A DNA stretch of 30,302 nucleotides from Candidatus Magasanikiibacteriota bacterium. GTDB lineage: Bacteria > Patescibacteriota > Patescibacteriia > Magasanikbacterales > UBA922. Position 1 is the stretch's first letter; each line of letters opens with the position of its first letter. The notes beneath the pieces are model-generated. The model was given only the letters and a program-made list of their open reading frames with translations. It ran no database searches and was not told the DNA's origin. The position numbers and the translations under genes are program-made. Of this stretch, positions 8,048-15,636 are shown piece after piece. The stretch spans positions 1 to 30,302 of the forward strand of contig JAHFIC010000005.1 in NCBI GenBank assembly GCA_023246555.1, written 5' to 3'.

Positions 8048-9456
8048 ACGGCTTTTCTTTTTCGAAACAATAAAAATGGAGTTTTCAGAAAAATGATAAT
8101 ATCAAGCCAGACACTCCAATGCTCGAGGTAAAAAACATCGAGCGTCAGCTCTTCTTCAGACGATAAATCGCTTCTTCCAGAAATCTGCGCAAGTCCAGTG
8201 ATCCCCGGCTTCATAAAAAAGACGCGTTTATGATGGCTGTCATACTGAGCGACTTCGCGCGGCTGGTGCGGCCGAGGGCCCACGATACTCATGTCGCCGG
8301 CAAGAACATTGAGAAACTGCGGCAACTCATCAATGCTCAAACGGCGCAGCACGCTTCCGATACGCGTCACCCGTGGGTCGTTGGCAATTTTATAAATCGG
8401 CCCGAATCGGACATTGTGTGTTTGGATGAGTTCTTTTTCGCGTTCCTCCGCGAGCCGCCCAGCGTTGCCAAATTGCGGACCAGTACAGTCCTTCTGATAC
8501 ATGGAACGCAACTTAAGGGTAGCAAATTTCTTCCCATAAAGGCCGATGCGTTCATTCCGATAAAACACCGGACGGCCTGTTTCCCAAAAAACAGCGAGCG
8601 CGGCAAACAACACCAGTGGGCTGGTAAAAACCAGAATACAAATGCTGAGGAGAATGTCTGCTCCACGCTTCACAATACGCCACCATCCTTCAAGCTTTGT
8701 TCGACGGATCTCGATAATCGGGATCCCACCAATGGGGTGGACGCTCATGTTTGTCGCGTACGTCGCAAAAAGATCCGCGGAATACTTGAAGGTAACTTGG
8801 TGTTCGATGCACCATTGAATCGCACGAACAGCGTCTGCCCCGTCACGCAAAGGACGCGCATAGATGAGCTCATCAAATGAATCATTTTTCAATATGACGA
8901 CGTCACTTAATGATGCGTACACGGCAACAACGGTGTATCCAAGGCTTTTTTTCGAACGCAAAAGATTGGCGATGGATTCCGTGGCTGTTGTGTCTCCAAT
9001 AATCACCACCCGTCTGTTACCAATACCAGCGCGATAAAAAAGAAGCTTTACACCATACATGACCAGACGGCCCGCCACGACATACACCAGGGCAATGCCC
9101 CACGATACCGCCGCTAAAAAACGGGAATCAAACACTTGCTGAGTGAACATGATGTACAATGCAACTCCTGAAAGGCCTGCAGAACACGCAAAAATAATTT
9201 TGAGAACATCGGGAATAAAACGCCTGCTTGAATCACTCGAATAGAGTCCCAAGAGGGCAAACAAGATGATCCAGCCCATGGCAACAAAAAATACCACCTG
9301 TGTGTAGTCTGCTCTCGTGACATGAAAGAGCACGGGTTTCCAGGAGATGAAAACCGGGGTAAACCGAAGAATATAGGCTGTGACCCCGGCCGCCACCAAA
9401 AGAAAAAAATCAACTGGCACCTGCAAGACATTGAGAAATAATTCGAAGCGTTTCAT
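8044..9456 (-). CDS. Polyprenyl-phosphate sugar-1-phosphate transferase (priming enzyme)
   Basis: A 470-residue enzyme of the WcaJ/WbaP type. Several membrane segments occupy about residues 12-140. A nucleotide-binding-like domain follows (RRVVIIGDTTATESIANLL from 148). The C-terminal bacterial sugar transferase domain starts near KRGADILLS (263) and has LRRLSIDELPQFLNVLAGDMSIVGPRP with the Asp-Glu pair D376/E377, then PGITGLAQISGR (417-428). The family moves hexose-1-phosphate from a UDP- or GDP-sugar to undecaprenyl phosphate and so starts capsule or exopolysaccharide synthesis. It is the first gene of the glycan operon, with its own promoter divergent from rnpB. No flippase, polymerase or chain-length regulator is visible in this window. 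Confidence 0.93.
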   Translation of the reverse strand: MKRFELFLNVLQVPVDFFLLVAAGVTAYILRFTPVFISWKPVLFHVTRADYTQVVFFVAMGWIILFALLGLYSSDSSRRFIPDVLKIIFACSAGLSGVALYIMFTQQVFDSRFLAAVSWGIALVYVVAGRLVMYGVKLLFYRAGIGNRRVVIIGDTTATESIANLLRSKKSLGYTVVAVYASLSDVVILKNDSFDELIYARPLRDGADAVRAIQWCIEHQVTFKYSADLFATYATNMSVHPIGGIPIIEIRRTKLEGWWRIVKRGADILLSICILVFTSPLVLFAALAVFWETGRPVFYRNERIGLYGKKFATLKLRSMYQKDCTGPQFGNAGRLAEEREKELIQTHNVRFGPIYKIANDPRVTRIGSVLRRLSIDELPQFLNVLAGDMSIVGPRPHQPREVAQYDSHHKRVFFMKPGITGLAQISGRSDLSSEEELTLDVFYLEHWSVWLDIIIFLKTPFLLFRKRKAV

Positions 9457-9474
9457 AAAAAGACTGTGGAGGGT

Positions 9475-9503
9475 ATGGTATACAAAAAAAATGGCTTGGT
9501 CAA
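9475..9503 (-). promoter_or_regulatory. Promoter of the glycan operon
   Basis: On the minus strand the -35 is TTGACC (9498-9503), with a 17-bp spacer and -10 TACCAT (9475-9480). Transcription would start near 9468, only about 12 nt before the ATG at 9456, and no SD site is present. It is back-to-back with the rnpB promoter. Confidence 0.55.
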
Positions 9504-9528
9504 GCGAAAAAACAATAAAAAATTATCA

Positions 9529-9557
9529 TTGACACTATACCGAATATCTGCTATAAT
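9529..9557 (+). promoter_or_regulatory. Consensus sigma-70 promoter of rnpB
   Basis: TTGACA (9529-9534), an exact 17-bp spacer and TATAAT (9552-9557) match the consensus at all twelve positions. Initiation about 7 nt downstream gives position 9564, where the first base of the RNase P RNA P1 stem is expected. Confidence 0.9.
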
Positions 9558-9563
9558 TTCTCT

Positions 9564-9957
9564 GTTTCATCGTTTCCAGATGATCGCCTTCCGCTTTTGG
9601 CGGAGGGAGGAAAGTCCGAACTCCGCACAAAATGATAGTGGGTAACGCCCACCCTCCGTATCGCAAGATACGCGAGCGGGACAGTGCCACAGAGACAATA
9701 CTAACCTCGCCTGATGGCGGGGCCAAAGGTGAAAAGTGTATAGAGGTTTTTGAACTTAAGACAAAAGCTACTATACTTCAGCACGCGTGATCGTGCGAGA
9801 TGGCAAACCCTATCTGGAGAAAGAGCAGCGCCCCGATTCAATCGAGGTGAAAAGTTCGCTCGTTTGACCCGCATAGCAATATGCTTGGGCAGAGAAATGA
9901 TCATCATCCGCCTTTACGGCGTGAAACAAAATTCGGCTTATCGGAAACGATGAAATA
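9564..9957 (+). ncRNA. rnpB: RNase P RNA, catalytic subunit
   Basis: This is the RNA component of RNase P, which removes 5' leaders from precursor tRNAs. The 5' end (9565-9577) and the 3' end (9943-9955) form a perfect 13-bp P1 stem. The conserved core is easy to follow: GAGGAAAGTCCGAAC near 9607, ACAGTGCCACAGAGACAATAC at 9681-9701, AGAAATGATCATC near 9893, and the 3' block ACAAAATTCGGCTTATCGG at 9926-9944. The L15 loop that contacts the tRNA CCA end reads GGCAAACCC (9802-9810), keeping the two G residues that pair with CCA but with C where many bacteria have U. The length of about 394 nt fits the bacterial A type. Confidence 0.95.
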
Positions 9958-9958
9958 C

Positions 9959-9999
9959 TCAAAAAACTCTCCTAACATACTGTTGCGAGAGTTTTTTGA
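9959..9999. terminator. Bidirectional terminator between rnpB and tRNA-Leu
   Basis: TCAAAAAACTCTC (9959-9971) pairs perfectly with GAGAGTTTTTTGA (9987-9999) around a 15-nt loop. The A and T tracts make it work on both strands. It ends rnpB on the plus strand and the tRNA-Leu transcript on the minus strand. Confidence 0.8.
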
Positions 10000-10008
10000 T
10001 TGCATAGT

Positions 10009-10101
10009 CACTCGGCGTAACTCTTCTTCTTCTGGCACTGGCTCCGATCCTGGCCGCGAACTTTCTCCGCCAATATCAATGATATCGGCCCCCTCTTCCT
10101 C
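10009..10101 (-). pseudogene. folP: Relic of dihydropteroate synthase gene (folP fragment)
   Basis: The minus strand encodes EEEGADIIDIGGESSRPGSE and continues PVPEEEELRRV. This matches the conserved dihydropteroate synthase block (GA-x-IIDIGGESTRPG, then a stretch like EVSVEEELQRV in the E. coli enzyme). Only about 31 codons remain of a gene that normally has 260-280. Homology starts at the base after the encoded CCA of tRNA-Leu and ends before the rnpB terminator, where the sequence no longer looks like FolP. There is no start codon or SD site and no room for the rest of the protein. It is best read as the remains of a gene deleted or captured at the tRNA 3' end. It is too short to be a functional enzyme. 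Confidence 0.75.
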
Positions 10102-10103
10102 AA

Positions 10104-10190
10104 TGGTGCTCAGGAGAGGACTCGAACCTCCATTCCCTTGCGGGAGCTACCACCTCAAGGTAGTGCGTCTACCAATTTCGCCACCTGAGC
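10104..10190 (-). tRNA. tRNA-Leu (anticodon GAG)
   Basis: The minus strand folds as a complete class II tRNA. The acceptor stem is GCTCAGG/CCTGAGC. The D arm is GCGAAATTGGTAGACGC. The anticodon stem is CTACC/GGTAG with loop TTGAGGT, giving anticodon GAG for CUC/CUU leucine codons. There is a long variable arm (TCCC-GCAA-GGGA) and a T loop TTCGAGT. The discriminator A is followed by an encoded CCA (10104-10106). The gene lies 21 nt downstream of the lipid-kinase-like gene on the same strand and may be processed from that transcript. Its 3' end abuts the folP relic. Confidence 0.95.
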
Positions 10191-10211
10191 ATTTACATTC
10201 TTATTGATGTA

Positions 10212-10979
10212 TCAAAATTTTCGTTCCTTCCCCACGATCATTTCAATCCGTCTTTTTGCGAGTTGAATAATGATCTTTTTTTCTTTTGTGGTATTGCCAT
10301 CAGCTTCTACTACAAAGGGTGCCCGGCCAGAGACGATCATTTCCTCGAAAGGAAATATACTCGGTTCCTCGTAGGTATCACGGAACAATCCCTTCCGAGC
10401 GATTGGACGCAAAAAAGCTTCCAATTTGCCATCCTGGGGGTGAACAATATAATCATCCCGACCCTTTTCTCGCCACACAAACGGCTGGAGATTGCACACC
10501 ACCAATTCCATGCCGCCATGCTTACTCGATACCACGAACTTTTCATCGTAGGCAACCGTAATATCAGCGGTGGGGATATGGAGTTGAGAAATAAAAAATC
10601 GATTACGATTGCTCATCCAACCGACATCTAATTTAACTTTTCTCCGACGGGATAACACATCGCACGCTTCTACACCGGCAGGGATACCCAAAACCGATGC
10701 AATTGAGTTCTCCTCTCCAATCGGCAAAAAACCAAAAAGAATAGGGCAACTGGCCGCTCGAGATACCGTGTGCCCGAACGTGGTGTCATCCCCTACAATC
10801 ACAACTGTTGACGCACCGCGTTTCCTCTCTTCTTCGATCACCGCTTCGGTGTTGGTAAACGGTTGAAGCCTCAAAATTTTACCAGCAATGCCAAAATCTG
10901 TCAATCGTGTTTCAATGGCCCTGATCACTGCGTCAAACTTCTTTTGACGCAAAAAATTGTCATATAAATAGAGGTACAC
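10212..10979 (-). CDS. Diacylglycerol-kinase-like protein with altered motifs
   Basis: A 255-residue protein of the DAGK/YegS/NAD-kinase-like fold, judged by the order of elements. STVVIVGDDTTFGHTVSRA (57-75) stands where the nucleotide-binding GGDGT motif should be. FGFLPIGEENSIASVLGIP (82-100) stands where relatives have LPLGTGNDFARALGIP. A beta-rich C-terminal half follows. GGDGT is changed to VGDDT and TGND to EENS, so kinase activity is doubtful. The family phosphorylates lipids such as diacylglycerol using ATP. The start codon is GTG. It lies 15 nt after the bactofilin gene and upstream of tRNA-Leu. It could be a diverged active kinase or a non-catalytic binding protein. Confidence 0.7.
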   Translation of the reverse strand: MYLYLYDNFLRQKKFDAVIRAIETRLTDFGIAGKILRLQPFTNTEAVIEEERKRGASTVVIVGDDTTFGHTVSRAASCPILFGFLPIGEENSIASVLGIPAGVEACDVLSRRRKVKLDVGWMSNRNRFFISQLHIPTADITVAYDEKFVVSSKHGGMELVVCNLQPFVWREKGRDDYIVHPQDGKLEAFLRPIARKGLFRDTYEEPSIFPFEEMIVSGRAPFVVEADGNTTKEKKIIIQLAKRRIEMIVGKERKF

Positions 10980-10994
10980 ACACCATCTTGGGCG

Positions 10995-11480
10995 CTACAT
11001 GACGCTATCTTCCTTTTCACTTGATTTCACTTTCATTCGACCAAAATTGGACTTTTTTTCTGGTCTCCCTTCATCTGCTTCCATACCAGCCATAGTAATC
11101 TTTCCGTTGACCAGCGCTCCTGCCTCAATCACAAATACTTTGCAGTCGATATCACCCGCAATACGCCCGCTACTGACCAATTCCAAGCGCTCTGCGATTT
11201 TTGCGTTCCCCCGAATTGTCCCAGCAACAACAGCGTTCCCCGCCTTGACATTGGCGAAAATTTTTGCGCCTTCCTCGACGCGAAGCAATTTGGTCGTATG
11301 CACAGATCCAGAAACTGTCCCTTTGACAATGATATTCCCCTCGGAGCTGAAATCCCCTTCAACCACGACGGACGGACCGACAACCGTCTCAACAGAATCT
11401 TCGCGTCGAACATCTGTTTTCATCGACTCCATTTTTGGCGCTGTCGAGGAAATTGGTTTTTGAAACATGGCATCGAGCAT
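10995..11480 (-). CDS. Bactofilin (polymer-forming cytoskeletal protein)
   Basis: A 161-residue protein. The central part (about 30-135) is a right-handed beta-helix of short repeats, as in VVGPSVVVEGDFSSEGNIIV and SGSVHTTKLLRVEEGAKIFA, with conserved glycines at each turn: the bactofilin domain. Bactofilins polymerise without nucleotide into filaments at the membrane and take part in cell shape, polarity or recruitment of envelope enzymes. The flanking N- and C-terminal tails are charged and look disordered, which is usual. A -10 element lies about 17 nt upstream of the ATG and the transcript would be nearly leaderless. Confidence 0.92.
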   Translation of the reverse strand: MLDAMFQKPISSTAPKMESMKTDVRREDSVETVVGPSVVVEGDFSSEGNIIVKGTVSGSVHTTKLLRVEEGAKIFANVKAGNAVVAGTIRGNAKIAERLELVSSGRIAGDIDCKVFVIEAGALVNGKITMAGMEADEGRPEKKSNFGRMKVKSSEKEDSVM

Positions 11481-11496
11481 AAAAAATATTTAGATG

Positions 11497-11502
11497 AGTA
11501 TA
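11497..11502 (-). promoter_or_regulatory. -10 element upstream of the bactofilin gene
   Basis: TATACT on the minus strand, 16 bp before the ATG at 11480, in an 86-nt gap after argS. No clear -35 is seen. The predicted leader is about 10 nt, AT-rich and without an SD site. Confidence 0.4.
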
Positions 11503-11566
11503 GAATACCACAGAGAATAGAGGCGAAACAAGTGACGCATCCGCCATAAACTCTTTGCATCGTTTG

Positions 11567-13273
11567 TTACATTTCTTCGACAGTACTGATCGTGAGGAGT
11601 TCAAGCGCGTTGGTGAGCACAGTTCGTGTCGCTTCAATGAGTGAAAGGCGCGCCTGTTTCACTGTTTCTTCCGCCTCAAGCACGCGATGCGCGTTATAAA
11701 ATTCATTGAACGCTTGCGCGAGGTCAAAACAATACTTGGCAACAGTGGATGGATTATAATCACGAAGCGCTTTCTGAATAATCTGAGGATACGCCGCGAG
11801 GAAGAATAATATTTTCTTTTCCTCCGGAGCCGTTAACCCAGCATATTCGGATTTCTGATGACGGGTTTCGGATTTTCTCAAAATGCTATTAATTCTCGCT
11901 ATAGCATAGAGTAGGTATGGCGCGGTAAACCCGTCAAAACTTACCGCCTCTTCGATGTCAAAAATAATATTCTTCTCTGCTTCATGCTTCTGGAGAGTAA
12001 ATTTTAGAATGGCGTGAGTCAAAGAATCGACAACACTATTTATTCGCTCCTTTGGCCAATCCGCATGCCGGTCGGTCGTTTCTTTCTTCACCTTGTGGCG
12101 AATCTCATTGCGAAGATCCTCATACAAAATCACGTTGCCAGAACGTGATGACATTTTCCCTGTCTTCGTGTTGATGAGTCCGTATCCGATATGCGTCATT
12201 TTTTCATGGAATCCAAAAAGTTTGAGTACCTGAAATAGTTGTTGAAAATAAAAGTTCTGCTCCATGCCGGTAATATGAATGCTTTCCTCTGCGCCAGAAT
12301 ATTTTTTAAATTTTTTCTCGGCAAGCGCTAAATCCGACGTGAGGTACAGCCCCGCACCGGTAGACTTTCGAAGAAGCGCGATATCAAGTTTATACGCACT
12401 GAGATCAACAATAATGGCTCCGCCTTCGCCGACGTTGGCGATCCCGCTTTTCAAAAGCGCGTCAACGATCTCCTGGCCTCGCGCTTTCACGTCTTTTTCG
12501 TAAAATTCCGCGCGATGAACAACACCGAGTTCACGAAAAAGCGCCTGAACCCCCTCAATACTCCACTGCCGTGTTTCCATAAACAACCTCCACACTGATG
12601 GATCATGGCCTTCCAATTTTCCTTGAAGCGCGTCAAGTTCCGGTTTTACTTCCTCCGCATGCTCCTTGGCATAGATGCTCGCTTCCGCATAAATATCTCC
12701 AAGCCATTTCTGTTTATTTTGCGGCGGATTTTCTCTTCCATGAAACTTCTGCAATCCCCATAAACAACGTACGACATGAGCGCCAAAATCATTGAGATAA
12801 TTCACGGGAATAATTTTATGTCCGGTTTTTTTGTAAAGTTCAACCAGCACGTTTCCAATACAAATATTTCGAAGATGCCCGACATGAAACTCTTTGTGTG
12901 TATTGTTCGAGGGATATTCAATAATAATTTTTTTTCCTTTGCCGATTTTTGAAGCGCCATACCGCGTTCCCTTTTTTTCGATATCGCGAATGACAAGAAC
13001 CGCAAGCGCGGAAGTTGAAAGAAAAAAATTTACATATGGCCCGCTAAACTGCACGCGCTGAACGAACGATGACCGCCTCTTCCGAAGCGCGTCGTGGATA
13101 ATTTTTGCAACATCTGCCGGATTCTTTTTCTCCGCTTTTGCCATATCGAAACAAGCAAACGCAATATCACCCATCTCAGAATTTGGCGGCCGCGTGAGCG
13201 TGATCTCACCTGCCACACCCGCGCCCCGAAGGAGTCGTATAATTTTTTCTTCAATCTTTTCCATCATACTCAT
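11567..13273 (-). CDS. argS: Arginyl-tRNA synthetase
   Basis: A 568-residue class I synthetase that charges tRNA-Arg. It has the N-terminal additional domain (1-110). The HIGH-type motif is HVGH (130-133) within EYPSNNTHKEFHVGHLRN, KMSSR (373-377) serves as the KMSKS loop, and the C-terminal DALR anticodon-binding domain covers about 455-568 and ends in NALELLTI. The length is normal. The ATG overlaps the tyrS stop by 4 nt (ATGA); further Met codons at residues 3 and 4 are possible starts. The linker RKSETRHQKSEYAG before the DALR domain is encoded by DNA with two TTCGGATTT direct repeats. It is the last gene of the valS operon. Confidence 0.96.
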   Translation of the reverse strand: MSMMEKIEEKIIRLLRGAGVAGEITLTRPPNSEMGDIAFACFDMAKAEKKNPADVAKIIHDALRKRRSSFVQRVQFSGPYVNFFLSTSALAVLVIRDIEKKGTRYGASKIGKGKKIIIEYPSNNTHKEFHVGHLRNICIGNVLVELYKKTGHKIIPVNYLNDFGAHVVRCLWGLQKFHGRENPPQNKQKWLGDIYAEASIYAKEHAEEVKPELDALQGKLEGHDPSVWRLFMETRQWSIEGVQALFRELGVVHRAEFYEKDVKARGQEIVDALLKSGIANVGEGGAIIVDLSAYKLDIALLRKSTGAGLYLTSDLALAEKKFKKYSGAEESIHITGMEQNFYFQQLFQVLKLFGFHEKMTHIGYGLINTKTGKMSSRSGNVILYEDLRNEIRHKVKKETTDRHADWPKERINSVVDSLTHAILKFTLQKHEAEKNIIFDIEEAVSFDGFTAPYLLYAIARINSILRKSETRHQKSEYAGLTAPEEKKILFFLAAYPQIIQKALRDYNPSTVAKYCFDLAQAFNEFYNAHRVLEAEETVKQARLSLIEATRTVLTNALELLTISTVEEM

Positions 13274-14463
13274 TGAACCCGGACAAAAAACCTCTTACCC
13301 TTTTGTACGACATCGCCAAGAGCCACCGCCACTTCGGGAGAAAAAATTTTTTTATCGTTTACGCGCACGCCACCGCCTTCGATATCGCGTCTGGCTTCGC
13401 CGCGACTCTTCACAAACCCCGCCTCGACCAGCACGGTCAAAATATCATAGACGCTTGGGGTGATGACTGGAATTTCTGCAGGCTTCTCGTGGCTTTGGAT
13501 GACAGTCGCAAAATGGGCCGCGGCTTTCTTGGTTGCCACATCTCCAAGAAAAGTCCTGGTGATCTCGCTTGCGAGCCGCAATTTCAAATCGCGGGGGTTG
13601 GCACCGTTTTTCATTTCTTTCTTCATCGACTCAATCTCATCCATCGGGACGCGCGTGCAAAGCTCAAAACCGGAGAGGATCATCTCATCAGTCCAGCGCA
13701 TGACTTTGCCAAACATATCCTCCGGTATATCAGAAAACGCGATCATATTCCCTTCGGATTTGCTCATCTTTTTCCCGGTCGTGCTGTCGACCAAAAGCTT
13801 CATGGTCAACACAAACTTTTCTTTTCCCTTGAGTTCTTTCATGAGCTCCCGTCCCATCAGCATGTTAAAGGTCTGATCGTTGCCACCGACTTCCCCGTCC
13901 ACATCCATGGCGACACTATCATAACCCTGCATCACCGGATACAAAAACTCATGGAGGTGGATCGTGCCACCATGTTTCAGCCGCTCTTGAAACATATCCC
14001 GCTCCAAGAGCCGCGGCACCGTCACGTGCGCCGCTAGCTCAAGCACATCACCAAAACGGAATTTTGCAAGCCATGAGCTATTAAACCGAAGTTCGGCCTT
14101 GTTTTTTCCGGAAAACTTCAATAACACGCTGGCCTGTTTCTGGTACTGTTTGCAATTGGCAAGTACTTCTTTGCGGGTCAACTGCTTCCGTATTGCTAAT
14201 TTATCTGTCGGATCCCCGATCATGCCCGTAAAATCTCCAATGAGCATGATCACTTTGTGCCCCAATTCTTGAAATTGACGAAGTTTGAGCAGTGTAATAC
14301 CATGGCCGATATGGAGCGTTGGCGCGGTTGGGTCATAACCCGTGTAGAGGGTGAGCTGTTTTCCGGAATTGAGGAGCGGTTCTAAAAATTCCTTTTTGGG
14401 ATACAGATTTTCCACCCCGCGAGTAAGAAGTTCTTCAATTTTTTTTGCAGCCACATCTATCAT
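13270..14463 (-). CDS. tyrS: Tyrosyl-tRNA synthetase
   Basis: A 397-residue class I synthetase that charges tRNA-Tyr. LYTGYDPTAPTLHIGHG carries the HIGH motif (51-54). GEVGGNDQTFNMLMGREL (190-207) is the tyrosine/acceptor pocket region. KMSKS is at 232-236. The C-terminal S4 RNA-binding domain (about 335-397, with FVKSRGEARRDIEGGGVRVN) separates it from TrpRS and recognises the long variable arm of tRNA-Tyr. It lies 23 nt after the histidine-kinase-like gene and overlaps argS by 4 nt. Confidence 0.96.
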   Translation of the reverse strand: MIDVAAKKIEELLTRGVENLYPKKEFLEPLLNSGKQLTLYTGYDPTAPTLHIGHGITLLKLRQFQELGHKVIMLIGDFTGMIGDPTDKLAIRKQLTRKEVLANCKQYQKQASVLLKFSGKNKAELRFNSSWLAKFRFGDVLELAAHVTVPRLLERDMFQERLKHGGTIHLHEFLYPVMQGYDSVAMDVDGEVGGNDQTFNMLMGRELMKELKGKEKFVLTMKLLVDSTTGKKMSKSEGNMIAFSDIPEDMFGKVMRWTDEMILSGFELCTRVPMDEIESMKKEMKNGANPRDLKLRLASEITRTFLGDVATKKAAAHFATVIQSHEKPAEIPVITPSVYDILTVLVEAGFVKSRGEARRDIEGGGVRVNDKKIFSPEVAVALGDVVQKGKRFFVRVQ

Positions 14464-14486
14464 ATATCTATAAATTATGCCGCCAA

Positions 14487-15620
14487 TTATTTTGACACTT
14501 GTTTTCTCCCAAAAGAGCCGGCGACTTCCTTTTTCCGAATCGGCAAACGCATTTCATAAATCGTGTTGAACATAAAATCCTCGGCTGGCGAATTCACCGA
14601 TCGTTTATCGGAGGCAAAAGTGGCGTATGGTTGCGGTTCATTTGATCGTTTTCGACTCATGATAATCAAGTGCCCTTGAACGCTCTCAAGGCGTGTGTCC
14701 AAAAATTTAGTCCCGGAACCGCTACTGCCAGTACCCGATTTCCCTCGAAGAACGAACGATGAGCTCTTCGGATCCAACTGATCGGGGTTCATCCCTATGC
14801 CATTGTCCATAATACGGATAACAAGTTCATCTCCCTCCCGTGTCATCGTAGTGAGAAACGCATCGGCGCCGATCGCCTCTTTCTTCGCATTCTGGACAAT
14901 ATTGGAAAAAGCGTTATCGATGAGACTGGGAACGGTCCACAGCTCCTCATTCGGCCCGAGAGAAACATTTGCTTCCAGATTCCCAAGAAAGGCAGTCTTC
15001 ATCATTCGCCGTAATAAATCAATATTGAGCGCTTCTCGCGGATAGGTGAATGGAATAGTTTCTAATTCTGTATGCCGCAGTTGGCTATCTTTCAAAACCG
15101 AAATCATTTGCGCGATCCCAAGATCGATTTCCAAAAGCTCCTCCTGGATCAAAGGCATATCTTCTCCCACAAGATCTTCGTCCAAAATTTCCTTTAACGC
15201 AAATAATGCCGCCGCTGGATTATTCGTATCATGCCAGACTTCAGGCATCAATCTTCTGGTCGGAAGAATTGTTGCTCCATAGGAATCGTGTGATCGCAGA
15301 AACGGCACATCTTCCATTGCACGTAAAAATTCACGAATTTCTTCACGACGCCCCCGGAGCTTCTCGGCGTCTCCTGTCGACCACTCTTTCAATCTATCAG
15401 TCCATGAGGCATAAAAACCTTCAACTGCCGCAGTTTGTTCCCGAAGAGAACGCTTCACCGAAGCTAACTCAACTTCTATATCTAGCGGTATTTCTGGCTG
15501 CTCTATTTCTTTTGGTATGTTCGTGACCCCCTCTTTGTCAAAAATTTTAGGTGTTCGAAACATCTCCGGCGGCAGAAATTCTCCTCTCGATGGTGGCCTT
15601 CGTGCAACTCCTTCAGTCAT
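14487..15620 (-). CDS. Soluble histidine-kinase-like ATPase
   Basis: A 377-residue protein with a GHKL ATPase domain. An H-box-like EVWHDTNNPAAALFALKEIL (phospho-acceptor candidate H130) is followed by an N box with N244 in NIVQNAKKEA, a G1 box DNGIGM (272-277) and a G2 loop GKSGTGSSGSGTKF (293-306). There is no membrane segment and no recognisable PAS or GAF sensor. The first 130 residues are charged and helical. No response regulator is encoded nearby, so the partner is elsewhere or absent. Its place between valS and tyrS (16 and 23 nt gaps) suggests expression with tRNA charging. What it senses cannot be told from the sequence. Confidence 0.8.
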   Translation of the reverse strand: MTEGVARRPPSRGEFLPPEMFRTPKIFDKEGVTNIPKEIEQPEIPLDIEVELASVKRSLREQTAAVEGFYASWTDRLKEWSTGDAEKLRGRREEIREFLRAMEDVPFLRSHDSYGATILPTRRLMPEVWHDTNNPAAALFALKEILDEDLVGEDMPLIQEELLEIDLGIAQMISVLKDSQLRHTELETIPFTYPREALNIDLLRRMMKTAFLGNLEANVSLGPNEELWTVPSLIDNAFSNIVQNAKKEAIGADAFLTTMTREGDELVIRIMDNGIGMNPDQLDPKSSSFVLRGKSGTGSSGSGTKFLDTRLESVQGHLIIMSRKRSNEPQPYATFASDKRSVNSPAEDFMFNTIYEMRLPIRKKEVAGSFGRKQVSK

Positions 15621-15636
15621 AATATATATATAAATA

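Noticed and set aside
8230..8880. 216-codon plus-strand open frame
   Set aside because: Antisense to the sugar transferase gene, which has all expected motifs.
9881..10207. Plus-strand open frame across the rnpB 3' end and tRNA-Leu
   Set aside because: It is the antisense reading of tRNA-Leu and of the folP relic, plus the RNase P RNA tail. The RNA genes explain it.
13273..14037. 254-codon plus-strand open frame
   Set aside because: Antisense to tyrS; an open shadow frame with no SD site or promoter and no family resemblance.
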